NCBI GenBank assembly: GCA_044361315.1
Contig: JBIKJA010000016.1
Span: 1 to 64,000, forward strand
Direction of reading: 5' to 3'
Source: Crocinitomix sp044361315
GTDB lineage: Bacteria > Bacteroidota > Bacteroidia > Flavobacteriales_D > Crocinitomicaceae
DNA length: 64,000 nt
Under the pieces are notes generated by a model. The model was not told the origin of the DNA. It searched no databases and was given only the letters and a program-made list of their open reading frames with translations. Made by a program: the position numbers and the translations under genes. Shown piece after piece: positions 1-8,489 of the stretch (its first letter is position 1; the number at the start of each line of letters is the position of its first letter).

Positions 1-1925
1 ACTTTTCGAATTAAAGAGAAAAAAGTGGATTCATAATTTTTGAGATTATTTTTCTCATATCGAATCAAACCTTCTGCAGATCCTATCCAAAAAGTGCCGT
101 CATTTTCTAAATAAAAATTATTAAATCGCCCGTAAGCTATGCCCCAGAATGGTCGATTTTGAAAAGTTTTTGTTGTATGATCATAAAAACCGATTTTGTA
201 TTCATTACAATACCAAGTTCTATCCTCCCCTACTTCGAGTAAATACAATTGGCCATCAAATAATGAATCGTACAAAGCAAATGGCTCAAATGTCACGCGA
301 TAAAATAAGGGGTCTTTTAATTCCTCGGCCGTTAAGCCAAGTTTTCGTTTTTCTTCACTTTCGATGCGGAAAAGACCTTTTTTACCCCCAAAAATCAATT
401 TACCTTTAAAAAGCATTGGACGACCAAAACCATCCAATAATCCTGAAAAATCGTCAAAAATATCTAATTCAAATCCATCCTTTTTTTCAATCAATTGCTG
501 CATATAACTTGCTGTTGTTCCAAGCCAGATGATGCTGTCATTTTCTGGATCGACTGTGCCACCAATAAAATTTGAATAGTTGCTGATATTGCTCCATTTT
601 TCATTGAAATTTTGATCCAAAACAAAAATTCCTTGTGCCCCAGCAATGATAAAATCTTGTCGCGTTGGTCGATAAATAATGGTATTTACATTATACTCGT
701 TTATTCGCGTAAAATTGATTCCATCGGAGGTTTTAAAGAGGCCATTTGACGCACCAATGTATAAGTTATTTTCAACGATGGAGAATGTCCACACTTGGTC
801 TTTGATAATTCCTGTATTGCGAAATTGATTGCCCGTTCGATCGTCATCTTCTTGAATAAATAATCCATACGAAGTCCCAACGTATAACTCATTTTTGAAT
901 CGAATCATTGACTGAACATTCCCTTCAATCCCTGCCTTTTCATCAAAAAATGAAAGTGGCGAATGGTAATTTACTTTGGCAATTCCGTTTTCGAGCGCTA
1001 ACCATAAATTTAAATCTCGATCTTGATAAATTTGATGAACGGCATCCGAGCGAATACCAATATTTCGATTAATTCGTTTGTTGATTTTGCCGTGTTCGTT
1101 AATTACCACCACCCCATTCGTCAACGTATTAAGGGCAAAATCACCGGTCGATAAATGCAAGGAACCAATGATTCCTAATTCGGACAATTGAATTTCATTT
1201 TGTTCAGGAATGGGTTGAATTCCTCCATTTTTCCATTTAAACAAACCTAATTCTTGGGTGATCAATAAAAGAGAATCATCTGGTAACCTGTGCATTCCAA
1301 AAAGGCCATATTCTTTAAAAATTTCGGATGATTTTAGGGTGACTAATTTATCGTTCACCAATTTCACCAATCCAACTTGTCTATCACGTAGATAAACGGT
1401 GGAATCAACCATAAAACTCGTGTGAAAGCTATTCTTAGGAGGAATCACCTTTATTTTTTTAGTTTGGACATCATAAATATAAAGCCCCTCTTCGGTTTGG
1501 AAATAAATCCGTTTTCCGACGGAATGAATTTTCCAAACATTACTAAAAAATTGATAATCCTCAGGGATTTTAGACAAAAGTGATTGAAAAACTAGACGTC
1601 CAAAGGTATCTGGTTTGAAATAGCCAAAATCACCATAAAATCCTGCATAAATAATACCGGCATCATCAACTCCTAAAGCACGCACAAAAGATCCTGAACC
1701 AGTCTTGATATAATTCCATTGCTCTCCATCAAATTCGGTCACACCATTATCTGTTCCAAAATACATCACCCCTCGGCGATCTTGCACGACTGCAAAATTT
1801 TCAGCATTCCGATCTTGGTTTTTACCGTAATCTTTTGTGGAATAATTTACCACAGGTGGGTAAAAATTTTGTGCCAGTAAAGACGACGCGCAAAGTGAAA
1901 ACAATGTTAGTAAAAGCTGTCGCAT
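1..1925 (-). CDS. Beta-propeller sensor protein (two-component-regulator propeller type), 3' end outside window
   Basis: The frame opens at the ATG at 1925 and runs to the left edge without a stop (641 codons), so the C-terminus is missing. Residues 1-19 are a signal peptide ending in LLAQ. The rest is a series of short blades such as VMYFGTDNGVTEFDG, NLYIGASNGLFKTSDG and FWIGSAEGLIRYE, the Reg_prop pattern (aromatic-I/F-G-T/S-x-x-G-L/V). In Bacteroidota such propellers usually lie in the periplasm, are followed by a Y_Y_Y domain and a membrane helix, and end in a histidine kinase, PP2C or LuxR-type output; which output this one has cannot be seen. It is divergent from the gene at 1979, with only 53 bases between them. 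The propeller assignment is solid; the ligand and output are unknown. Confidence 0.8.
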   Translation of the reverse strand, partial: MRQLLLTLFSLCASSLLAQNFYPPVVNYSTKDYGKNQDRNAENFAVVQDRRGVMYFGTDNGVTEFDGEQWNYIKTGSGSFVRALGVDDAGIIYAGFYGDFGYFKPDTFGRLVFQSLLSKIPEDYQFFSNVWKIHSVGKRIYFQTEEGLYIYDVQTKKIKVIPPKNSFHTSFMVDSTVYLRDRQVGLVKLVNDKLVTLKSSEIFKEYGLFGMHRLPDDSLLLITQELGLFKWKNGGIQPIPEQNEIQLSELGIIGSLHLSTGDFALNTLTNGVVVINEHGKINKRINRNIGIRSDAVHQIYQDRDLNLWLALENGIAKVNYHSPLSFFDEKAGIEGNVQSMIRFKNELYVGTSYGLFIQEDDDRTGNQFRNTGIIKDQVWTFSIVENNLYIGASNGLFKTSDGINFTRINEYNVNTIIYRPTRQDFIIAGAQGIFVLDQNFNEKWSNISNYSNFIGGTVDPENDSIIWLGTTASYMQQLIEKKDGFELDIFDDFSGLLDGFGRPMLFKGKLIFGGKKGLFRIESEEKRKLGLTAEELKDPLFYRVTFEPFALYDSLFDGQLYLLEVGEDRTWYCNEYKIGFYDHTTKTFQNRPFWGIAYGRFNNFYLENDGTFWIGSAEGLIRYEKNNLKNYESTFFSLIRK

Positions 1926-1978
1926 CTTTATTACTTATCGTTATAACTTGAATTATCTTTACCAAAAATAGGAAAATA

Positions 1979-2383
1979 ATGACCAAAAAAATCACTTTAG
2001 TAGAAGTAATTGAGCATGTTGAAAAATTTCACGATGCTTTTGGAATTAAGAACGAGCACGAACCAACCGCCGAAATAAGCGAAAAGGAAGGCCAGTTGCG
2101 GTTTGATTTAATGCGCGAAGAAAATGAAGAATATTTAGAGGCTATTCAAAATGGCGATTTGGTTGAAATTGCAGATGCACTTGGTGACATGTTGTATATT
2201 TTGTGTGGTACCATTTTAAAGCATGGTTTAAAAGATAAAATTCAAGCGGTTTTTGAGGAAATTCAACGAAGTAATATGAGTAAATTGGATGCGAATGGGA
2301 AACCAATTTATCGCGAAGATGGAAAAGTTTTGAAGTCGGAACTTTACTTTAAACCCGATATTACTAAAATGTTGGAAGGGTAA
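1979..2383 (+). CDS. MazG-like nucleoside triphosphate pyrophosphohydrolase family protein
   Basis: A 134-residue all-alpha protein resembling the PRA-PH / MazG-like superfamily, whose members hydrolyse NTPs or phosphoribosyl-ATP to the monophosphate and pyrophosphate using Mg2+. Visible metal-ligand motifs are the acidic EENEEYLEA helix (about residues 43-51) and EIADALGDMLY (about 60-70), matching the family's ExxE...ExxD arrangement. The C-terminal third, with RSNMSKLD followed by a DGK turn, is typical of the Bacteroidota version often annotated as a phosphoribosyl-ATP pyrophosphohydrolase-like or Cof-like protein. It stands alone, with no his operon nearby, so a house-cleaning role on non-canonical nucleotides is more likely than histidine synthesis. 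The substrate is not determined by the sequence. Confidence 0.75.
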   Translation: MTKKITLVEVIEHVEKFHDAFGIKNEHEPTAEISEKEGQLRFDLMREENEEYLEAIQNGDLVEIADALGDMLYILCGTILKHGLKDKIQAVFEEIQRSNMSKLDANGKPIYREDGKVLKSELYFKPDITKMLEG

Positions 2384-2502
2384 ATTCTCCAACAATACTT
2401 TGTGAACGCACTTTATAATTGACTTACCAACAAATTATTAGGTAATTATTTTTTCTTGTAACGAAATTACGACTCTTGCGATATAGTGAAAAAAGAGCCG
2501 CT

Positions 2503-3429
2503 ATGAAAACCAGAAAAAATTATCTCATCACTTATTTATTCGCCAGTTTTGGTGTATTAGTTAATTTACCAAGTTTTGCCTTGGTTGGTCGTTTGAATCA
2601 AAAATCCATCGAAGAATTATATTCTAAAGGAATGATTCATTTGGATGTCATTGGACTTGGAGGATACCAAGAAGAATGTGTTTCATTTAAACTTAAAAAC
2701 AATACCAATGATTCGATTTACGGTTTTGTTGAACCCGGTCGAAGGTTGATTTCCGACGATCCGGGAGAGCAAGATATTTTGATTGTACGTGAAATGGAAT
2801 TTGCCCTTGCGCCTCGTGAATCCAAAACGGTGAATGGATACGGATTTTGCTGCGAAAGTTCAAGCGGCGCGCCGGTTAAAGATTCAGGGTTTACTTTGGG
2901 GAAATTAGCCGATGAAAATTGGTTGACCTTGGCTAAATTGATCGACCAATCCAACTACCCTCCTGAGGCGATTCAACATGCAATTTGGGTGCTTTCTGAC
3001 GGACACGATATTCGTTCAATACCAGCCTTAGCAGATGCGAATGTACAAGATTTACGCCAATCTATAGCAGATATTTTGGGCATTGAGGTTCCGTGGTACT
3101 CTTTTTTGTATGAAGAAGACAGTACCCGATTATACACAGGAATAGCCAATCGCCTATTTGCCGAAGTGGGATTTGCTGTTCCAAGACGTACCATGATTTC
3201 TGGACAAATTAAAGATGCTAAAGGGAAACTTGTCCATAATTTTCCTTCTTATTATGTCAGCGCTGGCAAACACAAATATAAAATTAACATGCCACTCGAT
3301 TATTTAAACAACGGTCAATATACTTTCTCTATTGTCGAAGATTTTGGGATTTTAAATTTGAGCAAAACCTTCGAATTAGGTGAAGAAAATCTTGAAGAAG
3401 AGTATGAGTATGATGTGATTGATGGATAG
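2503..3429 (+). CDS. Exported protein of unknown function
   Basis: 308 residues. I chose the ATG at 2503 because it gives a clean signal peptide (MKTRKN, hydrophobic stretch, LPSFA); a TTG nine codons upstream would add a charged extension. The mature part begins with a region (about residues 30-140) containing a Cys pair in YGFCCESSSG, followed by a segment (about 145-205) with AIQHAIWVLSDGHD, and ends in a likely beta-sandwich (SGQIKDAKGKLVHNF onward) and an acidic tail. The layout resembles secreted proteins with a carboxypeptidase-regulatory-like C-terminal domain, but I do not recognise the family. It is a single gene that converges on gyrB across a shared terminator. Confidence 0.65.
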   Translation: MKTRKNYLITYLFASFGVLVNLPSFALVGRLNQKSIEELYSKGMIHLDVIGLGGYQEECVSFKLKNNTNDSIYGFVEPGRRLISDDPGEQDILIVREMEFALAPRESKTVNGYGFCCESSSGAPVKDSGFTLGKLADENWLTLAKLIDQSNYPPEAIQHAIWVLSDGHDIRSIPALADANVQDLRQSIADILGIEVPWYSFLYEEDSTRLYTGIANRLFAEVGFAVPRRTMISGQIKDAKGKLVHNFPSYYVSAGKHKYKINMPLDYLNNGQYTFSIVEDFGILNLSKTFELGEENLEEEYEYDVIDG

Positions 3430-3502
3430 AGCTTTCTTCGTTCCTCCAATGTTGAGATTGGAAGACTATTTCAGTTGTTAAGGGGGGGGCAATTGAGATA
3501 AA

Positions 3503-3533
3503 AAAAAGGCTTTCCGATGTGGAAAGCCTTTTT
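3503..3533. terminator. Bidirectional intrinsic terminator between the exported protein gene and gyrB
   Basis: A perfect 13-bp stem (3503-3515 pairing with 3521-3533) with a 5-base loop. It has an A-run on the left and a T-run on the right, so it can terminate transcription in both directions. It lies between the convergent ends at 3429 and 3557. Confidence 0.85.
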
Positions 3534-3556
3534 AGTGTTTTTAAATTGAGTTGCGC

Positions 3557-5512
3557 TTACGCGTCAATGTTTGCGTATTTCGCATTTTTTTCGATGAATG
3601 CACGTCTAGGTGGAACTTCATCTCCCATTAACATGGAGAATGTTCGGTCACATTCGATGGCATTTTCAATTTGAACTTGTCTTAAGGTTCTGAATTCAGG
3701 ATTCATGGTTGTTTCCCATAATTGCTCTGCGTTCATCTCTCCAAGACCTTTGTATCGTTGAACAGTAACACCTGATTCATTTCCGCCACCTTTCATTTCC
3801 ATGATTAAACGATCTCGTTGGTTATCATCCCACGCATACGCCGATTTTTTACCCTTTTTAACTTGGTAAAGTGGAGGCGTAGCAATGTAGATATATCCTT
3901 TCTCTATCAATTCTTTCATGAAGCGGAAAAAGAAGGTTAAAATTAAGGTTTCGATATGCGAACCATCCACGTCGGCATCGCACATGATAATTACCTTGTG
4001 GTACCTCAATTTTTCTAGGTTTAGCGCCCGATCATCTTCATCCGTTCCTACCCTTACTCCAAGTGCAGTATAGATATTTTTAATCTCTTCGTTTTCAAAA
4101 ATCTTATGTTGCATGGCTTTTTCCACGTTTAAGATCTTTCCACGAAGTGGCATAATGGCTTGAAAATGACGATCTCGACCTTGTTTCGCTGTTCCACCTG
4201 CCGAATCTCCCTCTACTAAATAAACTTCTGATTCAGCTGGATCTTTCGAAGAACAATCTGCCAATTTACCTGGCAATCCACCGCCTGTAAGTACACTTTT
4301 ACGTAATACCATGTCACGGGCTTTACGAGCAGCATGACGAGCCGTAGCAGCTAAAATTACTTTTTCAATAATTCTTCGCGCATCTTTTGGATGTTCTTCT
4401 AAATAATTAGTTAACATTTCGCCCACAGCCTGTGATACAGGAGCCGTAACTTCTCTATTTCCTAATTTCGTTTTGGTTTGTCCTTCAAATTGTGGTTCTT
4501 GAACTTTTATTGAAATTACAGCTGTCAAACCTTCTCTAAAGTCATCCCCAGAAATTTCAAATTTTAATTTATCTAAAAGCCCTGAATCGTCTGCATATTT
4601 TTTTAGCGTTCGAGTCAAACCAGCTCTGAACCCTGATAGATGTGTTCCACCTTCGTGGGTATTAATATTGTTTACGTAAGAATGTAAGTTTTCAGAATAG
4701 GAAGTATTGTAGACCATTGCAACCTCCACAGGAATGCCATTTCGTTCACCTTCCATGTGAATGATATCCTCAATCAACGACTCTCGCGATTCATCTAAAA
4801 ATCGAACAAATTCGCTCAAACCTTCTTCCGAATGAAATAATTCTTCTTTAAATTTACCATCTGCATCCACTTGACGTTCGTCAGTAAGCATTATGCGAAT
4901 ACCTTTATTCAAGAAAGATAGCTCACGCATCCTCGAAGCCAAGGTATCATAATTATATTCTAATAAATCAAAAATTTGTGGATCTGGAAAATAAGTAACC
5001 GTTGTTCCGTTTTCAGTGGACACTCCAACTTCTTTCGTTGCATACAAAGGTTTTCCACGCTCATATTCTTGCATGTACAATTTACCTTCTCTTCGCACTT
5101 CTGCTTTCAGGTGACGTGACAATGCGTTTACCACAGAAACACCTACCCCATGCAATCCTCCAGAAACCTTATACGAATCCTTGTCGAATTTTCCTCCTGC
5201 ACCAATTTTGGTCATTACTACCTCCAATGCCGAAACACCTTCTTTCTGATGAATTCCAACTGGAATCCCCCGCCCGTTATCGACAACTCTAACACCATTG
5301 CCTTCTAAAATAGTCACTTCAATGTGATCACAATGTCCTGCCAAGGCCTCATCAATCGAGTTATCCACAACTTCGTACACCAAATGATGTAAACCTCGCA
5401 CACCAACGTCTCCAATGTACATCGAAGGCCGCATTCGTACATGCTCCATTCCCTCTAAGGCCTGAATACTGTCGGCAGAATATCCGCCATTATTTTTCTG
5501 TTCTTCGTTCAT
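3557..5512 (-). CDS. gyrB: DNA gyrase subunit B
   Basis: 651 residues. This is the ATPase and strand-passage subunit of type IIA topoisomerase, which with GyrA introduces negative supercoils. The GHKL ATPase motifs are complete: EVVDNSIDEA with catalytic Glu47 and Mg-binding Asn51, DNGRGIPV at about 78-85, and GGLHGVGVSVVNALS around 117. The transducer carries QTKTKLGN. The TOPRIM domain has EGDSAGG (about 430) and DADVDGSHI (about 505), and the tail contains QRYKGLGEMN. The length lacks the roughly 170-residue insert of enterobacterial GyrB, as usual in Bacteroidota. The motif QAIMPLRGKILNVEKA supports gyrase over ParE, although the two are close. It is transcribed alone, with a promoter-like -7 element about 80 bases upstream. 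Confidence 0.95.
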   Translation of the reverse strand: MNEEQKNNGGYSADSIQALEGMEHVRMRPSMYIGDVGVRGLHHLVYEVVDNSIDEALAGHCDHIEVTILEGNGVRVVDNGRGIPVGIHQKEGVSALEVVMTKIGAGGKFDKDSYKVSGGLHGVGVSVVNALSRHLKAEVRREGKLYMQEYERGKPLYATKEVGVSTENGTTVTYFPDPQIFDLLEYNYDTLASRMRELSFLNKGIRIMLTDERQVDADGKFKEELFHSEEGLSEFVRFLDESRESLIEDIIHMEGERNGIPVEVAMVYNTSYSENLHSYVNNINTHEGGTHLSGFRAGLTRTLKKYADDSGLLDKLKFEISGDDFREGLTAVISIKVQEPQFEGQTKTKLGNREVTAPVSQAVGEMLTNYLEEHPKDARRIIEKVILAATARHAARKARDMVLRKSVLTGGGLPGKLADCSSKDPAESEVYLVEGDSAGGTAKQGRDRHFQAIMPLRGKILNVEKAMQHKIFENEEIKNIYTALGVRVGTDEDDRALNLEKLRYHKVIIMCDADVDGSHIETLILTFFFRFMKELIEKGYIYIATPPLYQVKKGKKSAYAWDDNQRDRLIMEMKGGGNESGVTVQRYKGLGEMNAEQLWETTMNPEFRTLRQVQIENAIECDRTFSMLMGDEVPPRRAFIEKNAKYANIDA

Positions 5513-5593
5513 AAATTAGTTAAATTATGCGTAGAAAATAATTCCTTATTTGATCCTATTTTCTCGTTTAATTTTGTGTTAAATCACAATGAA

Positions 5594-5601
5594 CAAAGAT
5601 A
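5594..5601 (-). promoter_or_regulatory. Putative -7 promoter element for gyrB
   Basis: On the minus strand this reads TATCTTTG, an exact match to the Bacteroidota -7 consensus TAnnTTTG, about 80 bases upstream of the gyrB start. The candidate TTG -33 elements lie 13 or 24 bases upstream instead of the usual 17-20, so the call rests mainly on the -7 box. Confidence 0.45.
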
Positions 5602-5946
5602 GAAAATTCAAACGCAATTTTGGCGCAATATCTGCTCTTTTGGAAGTAGTTTTCAACAGGTAATTAACAAGTCTTGAAAGCCACGGTTTTAAAGCTGTTC
5701 GTTTGATCTATTTCAATATTTTTTTCTAACAAACGGCAAAAAAAAGTTGTTTTGACAAATCGGATTTAACAGTTAAAAATATTGATTATTCAATAATTAA
5801 ATTTAATTTAAATTAAGTCACAGTGCGTGACAAAATTTTCATCAATTCTTCTTCGTCCGATATTGGATAATAAGTTGATTTATAAAAGTCCTTTTGAGGG
5901 TAAATATATTGCTTTTCAGATATCTAGGACATTTTTTCTACGTTAA

Positions 5947-6181
5947 TCAATAAACACTTACATTTAATCCAATTAAATATTCGAAAAACTCGGATAAATA
6001 AATATTTTGATCGGTATAAAATTTGCCTTCTTCTTTTAAGTATAATACTTCCTCAAAATTGGTTTCATAAATAACCAATTCTCCCGACTTAGGATCTATT
6101 TATATCGAAACAGTTTGTCCATGCTCTAGGATTACAGCAATAGTATTTGGATATTTTTGTTGGTAAGCCTTTAATTCAGTG
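5947..6181 (-). pseudogene. Decayed C-terminal coding remnant
   Basis: Read on the minus strand, this stretch encodes a protein-like sequence (segments such as ELKAYQQKYPNTIAVILEHG, then PKSGELVIYETNFEEVLYLK, then FFEYLIGLN) with one in-frame TAA after QTVSI and a final stop at 5947. A stop sits immediately before the first codon and there is no start codon, so only a C-terminal piece remains. Its 5' side ends within two bases of the left end of the repeat at 6184, which suggests the repeat lies at or near the break. I do not recognise the parent family. Confidence 0.45.
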
Positions 6182-6183
6182 AC

Positions 6184-6441
6184 CTAATAACCTCAGTTCG
6201 ACTCTAAATTACCATTCAGATTTTTTTTAAAATTTGATGGATTAGCCATTTTCTCTGTGTTAAGGAGTCGATTTATTAAAATTAGTAGGCTAGTTAAAAT
6301 AATGTCAGCGGAATTTTCGCATAGAAAAACATGAGTTTGAGAAAAAACAACTCGAAATAGCCCGCTCTTACTTCGTCGCTTTTTCTCAAACTCAAGCTTT
6401 TCTATGCGATCTGAATGAAATTTAAAATCGAGGTTAATAAG
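6184..6441. repeat. MITE-like intergenic repeat, copy 1, with internal long inverted repeat
   Basis: About 258 bp. Its body (6184-6431) is clearly similar to 39455-39701. The ends are imperfect inverted repeats: the left end CTAATAACCTC matches the right end read backwards, CTTATTAACCTC. Inside is a 29-bp inverted repeat (6318-6346 against 6380-6408, two mismatches) around a 33-base loop, which would form a long hairpin in DNA or RNA. A minus-strand reading frame across it (6193-6444) looks accidental, since the second copy does not preserve it. No transposase is present. This structure fits a non-autonomous miniature element; no target-site duplication could be assigned. Confidence 0.6.
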
Positions 6442-6728
6442 CAAACAATGGGGTTAAAGATAAAAAAGAAGGAAAAATAAGGCTAATTATTTTGAAACAT
6501 GACATCTACAAAAGAATTTTATCATTGATGAGAGTAAAAGTATTTTTTTTAAGCCAAAGATAATAAATCATCCAGAATGCAAGTTCAAAAATCGACCTTT
6601 TAAGAAGGTTTAACTGATATTGAAAAAAAAGAAAAAAGGTAAGTTTCTGCACTTTTCGAAATAAATTCCCGTCAAAAAATGGCTAGATTTAGGTTTTATA
6701 CCATTACTTTTACAAAAAATTTGAAACC
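6442..6728. other. Gene-free AT-rich leader before the reductase operon
   Basis: Very AT-rich sequence without a coding signature on either strand. Together with 5513-5946 it makes up the rest of the 1.2-kb gap between gyrB and the operon at 6729. Apart from the gyrB promoter element, the remnant and the repeat, I see nothing further in this gap. The promoter for the 6729 operon must lie here but shows no exact TAnnTTTG box. Confidence 0.5.
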
Positions 6729-7787
6729 ATGAGCACAACTTTTTTCGCATTACGAATCCAATCAATTAAGAATGAAACAAATAATACAGTTTCAATCACT
6801 TTTGACATTCCTTCAGATTTGGCTGCAAACTTTAAATTCATTCCAGGTCAATATCTTACGTTGAAAACAAAAATCGATGGTAAAGATGTTAGACGCTCTT
6901 ATTCTATTTGTTCAGCACCCTACGAAAACCAATTAACCGTAGCGGTAAAAGCAATTGATAAAGGCGTATTTTCAACCTATGCGACACAGCAATTAAAAGT
7001 TGGAGATGTTTTGGATGTAATGGCACCCATGGGAAATTTCAAAATTGAGCCAAATACCTCAAATTCAAAAAATTACATTTTTTACGCAGCAGGATCAGGA
7101 ATTACGCCAATTATATCAATGATAAAATCGGTTCTGAACGACGAACCAAATAGCCACGTGCAATTATACTATGGCAATAAAAGTGAAAGTGAAACCATTT
7201 TTAAATCAGCCTTGGATTCTTTGGCAGAATGTTATTCAAATTTCAATTTAAATTATAGCTACAGTCGCCAAAGTACTGATAGCGCTGGTAATGGTCGAAT
7301 TGACAGCGATAAATGCCAAGCGATTTACGATAAAAATCAAACGAGAATCAACATAGACGGTGTGTATGCCTGTGGACCAGAAGCGATGATCATGATGGTA
7401 AAAGATTTTTATTTGGCGAAAGGCTTGCCTGCGCATCAGATCCATTTTGAATTATTTACCGCAACTGCGCCATTAGCTAATGAATCAGCTGCACCGTTGA
7501 CGGCTGTTGATAGCAAGGTGACCGTAATTATTGATGACGAAGAGTATACTTTTAACTTAAATACGAAAGGCAAAGACATTCTTCAAGCAGCGCAAGATCA
7601 AGATGCTGACGTTCCTTATTCATGTAAAGGTGGTGTTTGCTGCACTTGTCGTGCTAAATTATTAGAAGGTACGGTAAAAATGGATTTAAATTATGCGTTA
7701 GAAGCAGATGAAGTGGCGAAAGGATTTATCCTAACTTGCCAATCACATCCGACTTCTGAACGGGTCATTGTATCCTTTGACGAATAA
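6729..7787 (+). CDS. FAD / [2Fe-2S] ferredoxin-type oxidoreductase (PaaE-like)
   Basis: 352 residues. The order is a ferredoxin-reductase FAD domain with RRSYSICSAP (about residues 57-66), an NAD(P)H-binding domain with GSGITPIISMI (about 121-131) and CGPEAM (about 217), then a C-terminal plant-type [2Fe-2S] ferredoxin with CKGGVCCTC (about 299-307) and a distal Cys in ILTCQSH. Such proteins carry electrons from NAD(P)H through FAD to the iron-sulfur cluster and on to an oxygenase or reductase. PaaE, the phenylacetyl-CoA epoxidase reductase, is the best-known relative, but no paaABCD genes are near. The next two genes follow at 9 and 6 bases, so a shared role with the MOSC protein is plausible. 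The cofactor and domain assignment is firm; the partner is unknown. Confidence 0.85.
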   Translation: MSTTFFALRIQSIKNETNNTVSITFDIPSDLAANFKFIPGQYLTLKTKIDGKDVRRSYSICSAPYENQLTVAVKAIDKGVFSTYATQQLKVGDVLDVMAPMGNFKIEPNTSNSKNYIFYAAGSGITPIISMIKSVLNDEPNSHVQLYYGNKSESETIFKSALDSLAECYSNFNLNYSYSRQSTDSAGNGRIDSDKCQAIYDKNQTRINIDGVYACGPEAMIMMVKDFYLAKGLPAHQIHFELFTATAPLANESAAPLTAVDSKVTVIIDDEEYTFNLNTKGKDILQAAQDQDADVPYSCKGGVCCTCRAKLLEGTVKMDLNYALEADEVAKGFILTCQSHPTSERVIVSFDE

Positions 7788-7796
7788 ATTAACTTT

Positions 7797-8483
7797 ATGA
7801 AAAAAATACTCATTATTGGCGGAAGCAGAGGCATTGGAAAAGAATTAGCGCTGTTGTTGGCTCAAAATCATCGAGTATTACTTTTATCACGCGATCTTGA
7901 TACCTTAGAATTTTTGCAAAAATCAACCAACCACCAATTATTAATTGGAGGAATTGATCTCACAGCCACTAATTTTAAAGAAGTTTTAGAAGGCCAAATC
8001 CGAACACATCTCTCTGAAGTTGATATTTTGATTAACAACGCTGGTTATTTGGTCAATAAACCAATTCTCGAAATAACAGCAGCCGACTTAAAAAAGACCT
8101 TTGACACTAATATAATTGGACTCATCCAAGCCTGTCAAGCAACCATCCCTTTTATGAAAAATGGTGGACACATTGTTAACATCGGTTCGATGGGTGGTTT
8201 TCAAGGAAGTGCTAAATTTCCTGGGTTGAGTATTTACAGTGCGAGTAAATCAGCTGTGGCAGGATTTTCTGAATGTTTGGCAGAGGAATTAAAATCAGCC
8301 AAGATCCAAGTGAACTGTTTGGCCCTTGGATCAGCACAAACGGAAATGTTAGCAGAAGCCTTTCCTGGCTATAAAGCAGCTGTGACGGCCGAAGAAATGG
8401 CCTCGTTTATCGCCGATTTTAGTTTAAATGCAAATAAGTGGATCAATGGCAAGGTAATTCCAGTTTCCTCCTCTACCCCTTAA
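7797..8483 (+). CDS. Short-chain dehydrogenase/reductase (SDR) family protein
   Basis: 228 residues with a classical Rossmann SDR layout. The N-terminal nucleotide-binding motif GGSRGIGKE occupies residues 8-16, NNAGYL is near 80, the catalytic Ser lies in NIGSMGG, and YSASKSAVAGF gives the YxxxK pair. The Arg after the second Gly-rich position (GGSRGIG) is common in NADPH-preferring SDRs. The substrate cannot be read from sequence. It is the middle gene of a three-gene operon, starting 9 bases after the ferredoxin reductase and ending 6 bases before the MOSC gene. It is slightly short compared with the usual 240-260 residues but appears intact. Confidence 0.85.
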   Translation: MKKILIIGGSRGIGKELALLLAQNHRVLLLSRDLDTLEFLQKSTNHQLLIGGIDLTATNFKEVLEGQIRTHLSEVDILINNAGYLVNKPILEITAADLKKTFDTNIIGLIQACQATIPFMKNGGHIVNIGSMGGFQGSAKFPGLSIYSASKSAVAGFSECLAEELKSAKIQVNCLALGSAQTEMLAEAFPGYKAAVTAEEMASFIADFSLNANKWINGKVIPVSSSTP

Positions 8484-8489
8484 CCTAAA

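Noticed and set aside
6193..6444. 83-codon minus-strand frame
   Set aside because: It lies wholly inside the MITE-like repeat and is not preserved in the second copy; its residues follow the hairpin sequence.
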